A stretch of 5,929 nt of DNA from Clostridia bacterium (GTDB lineage: Bacteria > Bacillota_A > Clostridia > Oscillospirales > CAG-272): assembly GCA_017626655.1 (NCBI GenBank), contig JAGAIH010000225.1, forward strand, positions 1 through 5,929, written 5' to 3'. Positions 1 to 5,666 of this stretch are shown in pieces. How positions within the stretch are numbered: position 1 is the first letter of the stretch; every line of letters begins with the position of its first letter. The position numbers were made by a program, and so were the translations under genes. The notes under the pieces were generated by a model. The model ran no database searches. It saw nothing but the letters and a program-made list of their open reading frames with translations, and was not told the DNA's origin.

Positions 1-494
1 CCAACGGCATCGTCAACGTCACTGCCTGCGATAAGGGCACCGGCAAGGAGCAGCACATCACCATTACCTCCTCCTCCAACATGAGCCAGGCCGATATCGA
101 CAAGGCCATCAAGGATGCCGAGCGCTTCGCCGAGGAGGACAAGAAGGCCAAGGAGGCCGTCGAGACCAAGAACCGCGCCGACTCCATGATCTTCCAGTCC
201 GAGAAGACCCTGGAGGAGCTGGGCGACAAGGTTTCCGAGGACGAGAAGGCCGACGTCAAGGCCGCCATCGAGAAGCTGAAGTCCACCGTCTCCGGCGGCA
301 ACACCGAGGACATCAAGGCCGACACCGAGGCTCTGGAGAAGGCCTTCTACAAGCTCTCCGAGAAGCTCTACGCCCAGGCGAACCCCCAGGGCGATCCCAA
401 CATGGGCGGCGGCTATGATCCCAACATGGGCGGTAACGGCGGAGGCAGCGGCACCTACTACGACGCCTCCTACGAGGACAACACCAACAAGTAA
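1..494 (+). CDS. dnaK: Chaperone protein DnaK (Hsp70), C-terminal part; 5' end outside the window
   Basis: Hsp70 chaperone, cytosolic, ATP-driven binding and release of unfolded proteins together with DnaJ and GrpE. The window holds only the end of the gene; the reading frame is open from position 3 and stops with TAA at 492-494. The first residues, NGIVNVTACDKGTGKEQ followed by HITITSS, are the conserved last strands of the substrate-binding beta domain. The helical lid follows (from about MSQADIDKAIKDAE at position 81 to KLYAQAN), then a Gly/Asn-rich flexible tail with two DPNMGG units, ending YYDASYEDNTNK. The usual acidic EEVK/EEVD-like end is only weakly kept (YED). The ATG at position 81 is an internal Met, not a start. 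dnaJ lies downstream after about 500 bp of repeat DNA rather than close behind as is common. Identification is secure; only the missing N-terminal ATPase domain cannot be checked. Confidence 0.97.
   Translation, partial: NGIVNVTACDKGTGKEQHITITSSSNMSQADIDKAIKDAERFAEEDKKAKEAVETKNRADSMIFQSEKTLEELGDKVSEDEKADVKAAIEKLKSTVSGGNTEDIKADTEALEKAFYKLSEKLYAQANPQGDPNMGGGYDPNMGGNGGGSGTYYDASYEDNTNK
393..433 (+). repeat. 17-bp direct repeat coding for DPNMGG units in the DnaK tail
   Basis: The sequence gatcccaacatgggcgg occurs at 393-409 and again, identical, at 417-433, a 24-bp (8-codon) period. It encodes DPNMGGGY-DPNMGG in the disordered DnaK tail. The identity at DNA level suggests a recent in-frame duplication by slippage. 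Confidence 0.8.
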
Positions 495-532
495 TTCCCT
501 GCCCCGACGGGGGCGAAAAACGACCGAATATG

Positions 533-576
533 GCGGGAAAGGGCTGATTTTGGCTCTTTCCCGCATGGGCGTTTTT
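533..576 (+). terminator. Possible intrinsic terminator after dnaK
   Basis: A 9-bp perfect stem GCGGGAAAG (533-541) / CTTTCCCGC (556-564) with a 14-nt loop can be lengthened by two A-T pairs across a bulged G. T5 follows at 572-576, but seven bases (atgggcg) separate stem and T-run, so the terminator would be weak or leaky. A second GC hairpin (GCCCC/GGGGC, 501-514) lies just upstream and is followed by A rather than T. The position, 40 bp after the dnaK stop, fits termination or partial attenuation before dnaJ. Confidence 0.45.
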
Positions 577-585
577 AATGAATGC

Positions 586-644
586 AAAATTCAAAATGCA
601 AAATGCAAAATTGCAGTTTATAGATCTGTTGTCTGACGGAAGAG
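586..644 (+). repeat. Left terminal inverted repeat of the first element
   Basis: AT-rich outer part (586-610, built from tandem TGCAAAAT-like units) followed by TTTATAGATCTG (618-629) and GTCTGACGGAAGAG (631-644). The same blocks in the same order are found, reverse complemented, at 887-950. Compared with the right copy, the left copy has about seven extra bases (a repeated TTGTCTG/TCTG unit) and small indels, so the two ends have drifted. Confidence 0.7.
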
Positions 645-886
645 GCGGTGACACGATCCACCCTCATCCGCCTCCCGCCGCAGGAGCTGGTCGGCACCTT
701 CCCCCGCGGGGAAGGCAAGGCTTTTATGTTTTCTACTATCAAAAAACATATATGTATCAGTATGTTTTTGGATTAAGGAGAACGAGAAACATACCACGAA
801 AGCCTTCCCTTGTGAGGGAAGGTGTCCTCCGAACAAGTTCGGCGCGCAGGCGTGACGGATGAGTAGTCCCCCTGCCCCATTCCACT

Positions 887-950
887 CTCTTCCGTCAGAC
901 CGATAAACCCAAATTTGAACTTCCCTTTTGCACTTTCCATTTTGAATTTT
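887..950 (-). repeat. Right terminal inverted repeat of the first element
   Basis: Reverse complement of the left end: GTCTGACGGAAGAG, then TTGGGTTTATCGGT (read on the minus strand from 912 to 899), then the AT-rich block at 926-950. The TTGGGTTTATCGGT block matches, with one difference in 14, the last 14 bases of the window, which form the end of the second element. Confidence 0.7.
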
Positions 951-995
951 CATTACGCATTACGAAATTTCCACCATTGAAAGGAACATAGATCC

Positions 996-2153
996 ATGGC
1001 ACAAAGAGACTACTACGAGGTACTGGGCCTCGATAAATCCGCCGACGCCGACGCCATCAAGCGGGCCTACCGTCAGCTGGCCAAGAAATACCATCCCGAC
1101 CTGAATCCCGGTGACGCCGAGGCCGAGAAGAACTTCAAGGAGGTCAACGAGGCTTACTCCATCCTGTCGGACGCCGACAAGAAGGCCAAGTACGACCAGT
1201 TCGGTCACGCGGCCTTTGATCCTACCGCGGGCGCAAGCGGCGGCTACGGCGGCGGAGGCTTCAGCGGCGGCTTTGGTGACTTCGGTGATCTGGGCGATAT
1301 CTTCGGCAGCATCTTCGGAGGCGCCTTCGGCGGCGGCTCCGCCCAGCGCAGAAACGGTCCCCAGCGGGGCGACGATGTGGGCGCGCGGGTGACCCTGACC
1401 TTTGAGGAGGCCGCCTTCGGCTGTAAGAAGGACGTAAGCTACAACCGTCTGCACAAGTGTCCCGGCTGTAACGGCTCGGGGGCCGAGGCGGGTACGAGCG
1501 CCGAGACCTGTCCCGACTGCCGCGGCCGCGGTGAGCGGGTGGTGAACCAGCGCATGGGCGGTATGACCTTCCAGACCAAGGCTCCCTGCGAGAAGTGCCG
1601 TGGAACCGGTAAGTTCATCAAGTCCCCCTGCCAGAAGTGCCGTGGGACCGGCCTGGAGCGGGAAAATCGCAAGCTGACCGTCACCATTCCCGCCGGTATT
1701 GACAACGGCGAGCGCATCGCTCTGCGCGGTCAGGGCTGTGAGGGCAAGAACGGAGGCCCTGCGGGAGATCTCATCATCGAGGTCGCAGTCCGCTCCCACA
1801 GCATTTTCGAGCGGGACGGCGTGAACATCTACTGCGAGGTCCCCATTACCGTTACCGAGGCTACCCTGGGCGCCGAGATCGACGTACCTACCCTGGAGGG
1901 TACGGTTAAGTACAAGATTGAGGAGGGCACCCAGCCCGGCACCACCTTCACCCTGCGGGGCAAGGGCATCCCTTACGTCAATTCCTCCAACGGCCGCCGC
2001 GGTGATCTCATCTGCACCGTGAACGTGGAGATCCCCAGAGGTCTGTCCGAGAAGCAGAAGGATGCCATGCGGGAGTTCGCTGAGGCCTGCGGGGAGAAGA
2101 ATTACGCCAAGAAGAGCAAGTTTACGAAGGGATTCAAGAAGAAGGAGAAGTGA
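996..2153 (+). CDS. dnaJ: Chaperone protein DnaJ (Hsp40, type I)
   Basis: Co-chaperone that delivers unfolded proteins to DnaK and stimulates its ATPase; cytosolic. The 385-residue product has the full type I layout. The J domain covers about 1-70 with the HPD motif at 33-35. A Gly/Phe-rich linker covers about 77-118. Four zinc-binding CxxCxGxG motifs sit at 155-162 (CPGCNGSG), 172-179 (CPDCRGRG), 198-205 (CEKCRGTG) and 212-219 (CQKCRGTG). The C-terminal substrate-binding domains run from about 220 to 345, and the tail is Lys-rich. Length is normal for the family. The start is fixed by the typical MAQRDYYEVLG opening and by GAAAGGA (979-985) ten bases upstream. It is separated from dnaK by the 577-955 element, and I could not find a convincing promoter or CIRCE operator between them. 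It is separated from prmA by an AT-rich inserted gene. Confidence 0.98.
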   Translation: MAQRDYYEVLGLDKSADADAIKRAYRQLAKKYHPDLNPGDAEAEKNFKEVNEAYSILSDADKKAKYDQFGHAAFDPTAGASGGYGGGGFSGGFGDFGDLGDIFGSIFGGAFGGGSAQRRNGPQRGDDVGARVTLTFEEAAFGCKKDVSYNRLHKCPGCNGSGAEAGTSAETCPDCRGRGERVVNQRMGGMTFQTKAPCEKCRGTGKFIKSPCQKCRGTGLERENRKLTVTIPAGIDNGERIALRGQGCEGKNGGPAGDLIIEVAVRSHSIFERDGVNIYCEVPITVTEATLGAEIDVPTLEGTVKYKIEEGTQPGTTFTLRGKGIPYVNSSNGRRGDLICTVNVEIPRGLSEKQKDAMREFAEACGEKNYAKKSKFTKGFKKKEK

Positions 2154-2186
2154 TTTTGAATATTTTGTTAATTTGTTCATTACGAC

Positions 2187-2214
2187 TTGACAAATTCTGA
2201 AAAAGTGATATAAT
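2187..2214 (+). promoter_or_regulatory. Sigma-A type promoter of the inserted nucleotidyltransferase gene
   Basis: TTGACA at 2187-2192 and TATAAT at 2209-2214 are both perfect consensus with a 16-bp spacer. An extended -10 TG (2206-2207) adds strength. Transcription should begin near 2221, just after the dnaJ stop at 2153. As no terminator is seen between the downstream gene and prmA, this promoter may supply both. Confidence 0.85.
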
Positions 2215-2220
2215 ATAACG

Positions 2221-2240
2221 ATTTAGCGGTTTTGCTAAAT
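2221..2240. promoter_or_regulatory. Palindrome at the expected transcription start (5' UTR hairpin or operator)
   Basis: ATTTAGC (2221-2227) and GCTAAAT (2234-2240) are a perfect 7-bp inverted repeat around a 6-base GGTTTT loop. It sits where transcription should start from the 2187-2214 promoter. It could be a repressor operator or a hairpin protecting the 5' end of the mRNA; the sequence does not say which. There is no U-run after it, so it is not a terminator. Confidence 0.5.
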
Positions 2241-2260
2241 GGTCGGATTGGGAACAAAAC

Positions 2261-2267
2261 AAAGGAG
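2261..2267 (+). promoter_or_regulatory. Ribosome binding site that sets the start at 2275
   Basis: AAAGGAG, seven bases before ATG at 2275. It lies downstream of the in-frame ATG at 2239, which overlaps the end of the 2221-2240 palindrome and has no such site. The start at 2275 is therefore preferred. Confidence 0.85.
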
Positions 2268-2274
2268 AAAAATT

Positions 2275-2913
2275 ATGCACGATTTTTGTTATGTCACCAA
2301 AAAAGAGGCCGCCCCCGTGAAGAAGGAATTGATTTCGCTTATCCATGAAGTACAGGATCTTGTTCGTAACAAATTCACTTTTCAGTACACGTTCATTGGT
2401 AGCTCAAGCCGAAATATGATTACCCGTGATCGTAAATCCAACATTGGCTTTGATTTCGATGTAAATATCGAAGTCAACGATGACGACGATAATTATTCCG
2501 CTAAAGAAATTCGTCAAATACTGAAAAATGCTTTTGATAAGATTGCCTGTAATTATGGGTATGACTACTGTGAGGATTCCACGAGAGTTCTTACGATCAA
2601 GTTCAAAGATCAGGCACATTCCCGTATCGTACACAGCTGTGACTTGGCTATCGTGAATAACTGTAATGACGGTCGCCAACAGTACATTCGTTATAACAAA
2701 GCCCAAGGGTCCTATAGTTGGGAGTACCAGCCTGCCCCTTTTCACAACTTGGATAAACGAATCGAATGGTTGAAAGACGAAGGCTTGTGGAACGAGTTGA
2801 AAAAGCATTATATTATTAAGAAAAACAGTAATTCAAACCCTGACAAGCATTCCCGCTCTCTTTTTGCCGAAGCAGTGAATGAACTTTGTCAAAAGAATGG
2901 ATGTCGGATTTGA
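2275..2913 (+). CDS. Putative Pol-beta superfamily nucleotidyltransferase (cGAS/OAS-like core), orphan
   Basis: The 212-residue product has no signal peptide or membrane segment. I recognise it only by motif. IGSSS at 41-45 followed by GFDFDVNIEV (D60 and D62) resembles the GS...DxD metal-binding core of Pol-beta-type nucleotidyltransferases. HSCDLAIV (D123), preceded by the strand RVLTIKF, would supply the third catalytic Asp. The EFD-V-F-like context of the DxD pair recalls cGAS/OAS/CD-NTases. However, the spacing from GS to the first Asp (16 residues) is longer than the usual CD-NTase pattern, and the protein is shorter than typical CD-NTases (about 300-400 residues). The C-terminal part is helical and charged (KHSRSLFAEAVNEL near 191-204). 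GC is visibly lower (about 40% by eye) than in the neighbours and codon choice is AT-rich, which suggests acquisition by transfer. It lies between dnaJ and prmA with its own promoter and ends 13 bases before prmA. Substrate and product are unknown. No CBASS effector or antitoxin partner is present. Alternatives include a phage- or defence-derived nucleotidyltransferase, or an inactive relative. Confidence 0.62.
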   Translation: MHDFCYVTKKEAAPVKKELISLIHEVQDLVRNKFTFQYTFIGSSSRNMITRDRKSNIGFDFDVNIEVNDDDDNYSAKEIRQILKNAFDKIACNYGYDYCEDSTRVLTIKFKDQAHSRIVHSCDLAIVNNCNDGRQQYIRYNKAQGSYSWEYQPAPFHNLDKRIEWLKDEGLWNELKKHYIIKKNSNSNPDKHSRSLFAEAVNELCQKNGCRI

Positions 2914-2917
2914 AAGG
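2913..2917 (+). promoter_or_regulatory. Ribosome binding site of prmA, touching the stop codon of the upstream gene
   Basis: AAAGG at 2913-2917 begins on the last base of the upstream TGA (2911-2913) and lies nine bases before the ATG at 2927. This spacing favours 2927 over the in-frame ATGs at 2879, 2897 (both inside the upstream gene) and 2933. The arrangement also allows translational coupling of the two genes. Confidence 0.7.
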
Positions 2918-2926
2918 TTATTTGAT

Positions 2927-3904
2927 ATGAGCATGGAAAAATACATCGACGAGGACTATGTCTGCGAGGATTACGGTGAGGTCCAGATCTGGACCCAGAT
3001 CAAGGTGACGGTCCCTCTCCGCGAGCTGGACGCCCTGGTGGCCGTCATGAGTATGATTAACAACAACCTCATGATCGAGGACTACAGCGATATCGACACC
3101 AATCTCAAGACCTGCTACGGCGATCTCATCGACGAGAAGATCCTGAACGCCAACAAGGATATCGCCTCTGTATCGGTCTTCATCCCCTCCGACCGCTCCT
3201 ACATGGACGATCTGGCCTACATCCGTCAGCGTTGCGGTGAGCTGGACCTCCACGCCGAGGTGGAGCTGGTGGGGGTCAACGAGGAGGATTGGGCCAATTC
3301 CTGGAAGCAGTACTACAAGCCCATCAAGATCGGGGAGAAGATCGTCATCTGCCCCGCCTGGGAGCGGTATTCTCCTGCTGAGGGCGAGATCGTCATCCGC
3401 ATGGATCCCGGTATGGCCTTCGGTACGGGTACCCACGAGACCACCCGCCTGGTGATCCGCCTCTTGGAGAAGTACACCAAGGCAGGCCAGCGGATGCTGG
3501 ACGTGGGCACGGGCACGGGTATTCTGGCCATCTGCGCGTCCCGTCTGGGCGCCGAGATCTGCCGCGCCTACGATATCGACCCCACCGCCGTCCGCGTGGC
3601 CCGCGAGAACATCAAGGACAGCGGGCTGACCAACGTCACCTGCGACCAGTCGGATCTCTTGAAGCAGGTCTCCTTGGAGGGCGGGCAGTACGATCTGGTC
3701 TGCGCCAACATCGTAGCCGACATCATCATCCGCATGACCCCCGACGTGGGCAAGTACATGAAGGACGACGCCGTCCTCCTGGCCTCGGGCATCATCGCCG
3801 AGCGGTGTGACGACGTGATCGCCTGCTTTGAGCGAAACGGCTTTAAGATCGTGGAGTGCCTCACCGATAACGATTGGTGCGGGCTGGCGGTCATGAAGGC
3901 CTGA
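2927..3904 (+). CDS. prmA: Ribosomal protein L11 methyltransferase
   Basis: SAM-dependent enzyme that methylates ribosomal protein L11 on lysine side chains and the N-terminus; cytosolic. The 325-residue product is close to the usual length of about 310. The N-terminal L11-recognition domain (about 20-110) is followed by the linker DWANSWKQYYKP (121-132). The PrmA signature DPGMAFGTGTHETT lies at 160-173, the SAM-binding glycine motif DVGTGTG at 192-198, the acidic SAM-ribose region YDIDP at 215-219, and the NIVAD substrate motif (N-[IL]-x-A type) at 261-265. The first 20 or so residues (MSMEKYIDEDYVCEDYG) are a little longer than in many homologues. prmA normally follows dnaJ directly in Firmicutes heat-shock operons; here a foreign-looking gene sits between. 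rsmE, often next, is absent, since a terminator follows within 20 bp. Confidence 0.96.
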   Translation: MSMEKYIDEDYVCEDYGEVQIWTQIKVTVPLRELDALVAVMSMINNNLMIEDYSDIDTNLKTCYGDLIDEKILNANKDIASVSVFIPSDRSYMDDLAYIRQRCGELDLHAEVELVGVNEEDWANSWKQYYKPIKIGEKIVICPAWERYSPAEGEIVIRMDPGMAFGTGTHETTRLVIRLLEKYTKAGQRMLDVGTGTGILAICASRLGAEICRAYDIDPTAVRVARENIKDSGLTNVTCDQSDLLKQVSLEGGQYDLVCANIVADIIIRMTPDVGKYMKDDAVLLASGIIAERCDDVIACFERNGFKIVECLTDNDWCGLAVMKA

Positions 3905-3923
3905 TCTCACCCAACCAAAACAG

Positions 3924-3951
3924 AAAACGCCGTGTGCATCGCGGCGTTTTT
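3924..3951 (+). terminator. Intrinsic terminator after prmA
   Basis: AAAACGCCG (3924-3932) pairs with CGGCGTTTT (3942-3950) across a nine-base loop and runs into TTTTT-C-TTT. It lies 20 bp after the prmA stop and ends the heat-shock block. The A/T flanks could also let it act in the reverse direction, though no gene arrives from that side. Confidence 0.9.
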
Positions 3952-3963
3952 CTTTGTTCTCCC

Positions 3964-3992
3964 TTGACACCGTCCCGCGGGCATGGTATAAT
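3964..3992 (+). promoter_or_regulatory. Consensus sigma-A promoter of araB
   Basis: TTGACA (3964-3969), a 17-bp spacer and TATAAT (3987-3992), all optimal, with an extended -10 TG at 3984-3985. The -35 box begins only 12 bases after the T-run of the prmA terminator. I see no recognisable AraR operator or CRE site, so the expected sugar control is not evident from the sequence. Confidence 0.92.
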
Positions 3993-4009
3993 CAAGCTAT
4001 GAAATCACC

Positions 4010-4024
4010 TCTCCCGAAAGGAGA
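4010..4024 (+). promoter_or_regulatory. araB ribosome binding site inside a small possible hairpin
   Basis: AAAGGAGA (4017-4024) is a strong Shine-Dalgarno sequence five bases before the ATG at 4030. TCTCC (4010-4014) and GGAGA (4020-4024) can pair across CGAAA, which would partly hide the site in the mRNA. The stem is only 5 bp, so the effect may be small. Confidence 0.6.
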
Positions 4025-4029
4025 TCATC

Positions 4030-5652
4030 ATGAAAACCACACCCACCTACACCCTCGGTCTGGACTTCGGCACCCTGTCGGTCCGCGCCCTCATCGTGGA
4101 CGTCCGTGACGGCCGCGCCGTGGCCGAGGCGGTCTCGGAATATGCCCACGGCGTCATGGACTCTACCCTGCCCGACGGCACTTCCCTGCCCGCTCGCTTC
4201 GCGCTTCATCATCCACAGGACTACTTGGACAGCATGAAAACGGCTATCGGGGAGGCTCTGGCGGCGGCACATACCGCCGAGGGGGTCACACCCGATCAGA
4301 TCGCCGCCATGGGGGTGGACTTCACCGCCTGCACCATGCTCCCCGTGGACCGTGGGGGGATGCCTTTGTGCATGGATCCCGCCTTTGCGGACGAGCCTCA
4401 CGCCTACGTCAAGCTCTGGAAGCACCACGGCGCCACCGAGGAGGCCGACGAGATCACGGCTCTGGCCGCCGCGCGGGGGGAGGAGTGGCTGTCGGCTTAT
4501 GGCGGTACGGTCTCCTGCGAGTGGATGCTCCCCAAGATCCTGGAGACTCTGCGGAAGGCGCCCGCCGTGTTCAAGGCGGCCCACCGCTTTATGGAGGCCG
4601 CCGATTGGCTCTCTCTGCTTCTGACGGGACGGGAGACCCACGCCGCCGCCTTTGCGGGGTACAAGGGGCTTTGGTATGAGGGGACCTATCCCTCGGAGGC
4701 GTTTCTGACCGCGCTGGATCCCGCCTTGGGTGGCTTGGTGGGAGATAAGGTCGCTCCCACCGTGGATCCCGTGGGGGAGATCGCGGGGAGGCTGACCGAG
4801 TACGGCGCGGCGCTGACGGGTCTTCCCGTGGGGACTCCCATGGCTCTCCCCATGATCGACGCCCACGCTGCCCTCCCCGCCACGGGCATGACCCGCGCGG
4901 GGGATCTGACGGTGATCCTGGGTACATCTACCTGTCACATCCTGAACTCCGACCGTCTGAAAAAGATCCAGGGGGTCTGCGGCTACGTCAAGGACGGTGT
5001 GATCCCCGCTCTGTATACCTACGAGGCGGGCCAGGCCGCTGTGGGGGACTGCTTTGACTGGTTCGTGAAGAACTGCGTCCCCGCGGGCTACACCGAGGCG
5101 GCCCAAGCGGCGGGTCTGGGCATCCACGCCTACCTGCGCTCCTTGGCCGAGAGAAAGGCTCCCGGGGAGAGCGGAGTCATGGCTCTGGACTGGTGGAACG
5201 GCAACCGCAGTATCCTCATGGATCAGACCCTGACGGGGACCATCGTGGGGCTGACTCTGGCCACCAAGCCCGAGGATATTTACCGCGCCCTGATCGAGGC
5301 CACGGCCTTCGGTACGCGGGTCATCGTGGAGCAGTTTGAAAAAGGTAGGCTTTCCATCCACCGCATCATGGCGGCAGGGGGCATCGCCCGCAAGGATCCC
5401 ATGATGATGCAGATCTACGCCGACGTGCTGGACCGCCCCATCGAGGTCTCGAAGGCCACCCAGACGGGGGCCTTGGGATCAGCGATCTATGCCGCTGTGG
5501 CGGGCGGCGCGTACCCGTCCGTGACCGAGGCGGCGGACCGTATGGCGGCCAAGGTGGAGCGGGTGTATGAGCCCGAGCCCATAACAGTACGGGTATATGG
5601 AGAGATGTTTGGGAAGTACAAGGAATTGTACGAATATTTCGGGAAGAGGTAG
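4030..5652 (+). CDS. araB: L-ribulokinase (FGGY carbohydrate kinase family)
   Basis: Phosphorylates L-ribulose to L-ribulose 5-phosphate with ATP in the L-arabinose pathway; cytosolic. The 540 residues cover both FGGY domains; known AraB proteins have about 560. The nucleotide-binding motif LGLDFGTLSVRALIVD is near residue 9, and the AraB-like YAHGVMDSTLPDG at 38-50 and HPQDYL at 61-66. GVDFTACT lies at 95-102, LWKHH at 129-133, and YGGTVSCEWMLPK, shared with ribulokinases, at 157-169. The probable catalytic base is D277 in IDAHAA. Phosphate-binding GTST is at 298-301. The C-terminal ATP-binding part holds AAGGIARKD (448-456), MQIYADV (460-466) and ALGSAIYAAVAGG (481-493). The start is fixed by the RBS and by homology. 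The gene has its own promoter. araA and araD are not visible, and downstream lies only repeat DNA, so araB may be a single-gene unit. A broader FGGY kinase specificity cannot be excluded. Confidence 0.93.
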   Translation: MKTTPTYTLGLDFGTLSVRALIVDVRDGRAVAEAVSEYAHGVMDSTLPDGTSLPARFALHHPQDYLDSMKTAIGEALAAAHTAEGVTPDQIAAMGVDFTACTMLPVDRGGMPLCMDPAFADEPHAYVKLWKHHGATEEADEITALAAARGEEWLSAYGGTVSCEWMLPKILETLRKAPAVFKAAHRFMEAADWLSLLLTGRETHAAAFAGYKGLWYEGTYPSEAFLTALDPALGGLVGDKVAPTVDPVGEIAGRLTEYGAALTGLPVGTPMALPMIDAHAALPATGMTRAGDLTVILGTSTCHILNSDRLKKIQGVCGYVKDGVIPALYTYEAGQAAVGDCFDWFVKNCVPAGYTEAAQAAGLGIHAYLRSLAERKAPGESGVMALDWWNGNRSILMDQTLTGTIVGLTLATKPEDIYRALIEATAFGTRVIVEQFEKGRLSIHRIMAAGGIARKDPMMMQIYADVLDRPIEVSKATQTGALGSAIYAAVAGGAYPSVTEAADRMAAKVERVYEPEPITVRVYGEMFGKYKELYEYFGKR

Positions 5653-5666
5653 AGGTTTGTGGGAAA

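Larger units (their letters stand above)
577..955. repeat. Long imperfect inverted-repeat (MITE-like) element between dnaK and dnaJ
   Basis: This stretch fills most of the 495-995 gap and holds no credible gene. Its two ends are inverted copies. Positions 586-610 match the reverse complement of 926-950 with two mismatches in 25. Positions 631-644 (GTCTGACGGAAGAG) match 887-900 exactly. The arms also pair as CTCATCCG (663-670) with CGGATGAG (856-863). Each arm carries its own small hairpin: CCTTCCCC-cgc-GGGGAAGG (697-715) on the left; CCTTCCCT-tgtg-AGGGAAGG (803-822) and CCGAAC-aa-GTTCGG (829-842) on the right. The centre (about 728-798) is AT-rich with repeated AAACATA motifs. The whole could fold as one large cruciform or RNA hairpin. 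It codes for no transposase, so if mobile it would depend on an enzyme elsewhere. It may also affect transcription from dnaK into dnaJ. The exact ends are uncertain; TAATG (576-580) and CATTA (951-955) are the outermost matching bases I see. Confidence 0.72.

Noticed and set aside
583..610. TGCAAAAT tandem units as a CRISPR or iteron array
   Set aside because: The units are too short and few with no spacers, and they belong to the terminal inverted repeat of the element.
578..953. Small open frames on both strands in the dnaK-dnaJ gap
   Set aside because: They run through the inverted-repeat arms and hairpins, have no RBS and give low-complexity Arg/Pro-rich products.
495..995. CIRCE operator or a separate dnaJ promoter
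   Set aside because: No TTAGCACTC-N9-GAGTGCTAA was seen, and candidate boxes near 914-970 (TTGAAC, TTGCAC, TTGAAT) lack a matching -10.
960..2180. Long open frame on the minus strand opposite dnaJ; similar ones at 2918-3970 (opposite prmA) and 3997-5361 (opposite araB)
   Set aside because: They mirror genes with strong GC bias at the third codon position, lack any recognisable domain, and have no RBS. The plus-strand genes are certain.
941..2184. TTTTGAAT...CATTACG occurring both before dnaJ (941-957) and before the inserted gene's promoter (2154-2184)
   Set aside because: The two are alike only if a gap of about a dozen bases is allowed in AT-rich DNA; too weak to claim a shared element end.
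2239..2274. Upstream ATG adding 12 residues to the nucleotidyltransferase
   Set aside because: It overlaps the 2221-2240 palindrome and has no Shine-Dalgarno site; AAAGGAG lies just before the ATG at 2275.
2152..2915. GATTTTGAA (2152-2160) and GATTTGAA (2907-2914) as a target duplication flanking the inserted gene
   Set aside because: The copies differ by an indel, are AT-rich and short, and the second overlaps the coding end; chance is likely.
2879..2926. Longer prmA start overlapping the upstream gene
   Set aside because: It would add 16 residues not typical of PrmA and lacks an RBS; AAAGG at 2913-2917 serves the ATG at 2927.
3999..4030. ATG at 3999 as a leader peptide start before araB
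   Set aside because: It lies on the expected transcription start, has no RBS, and its frame is not that of araB; no attenuation structure follows.
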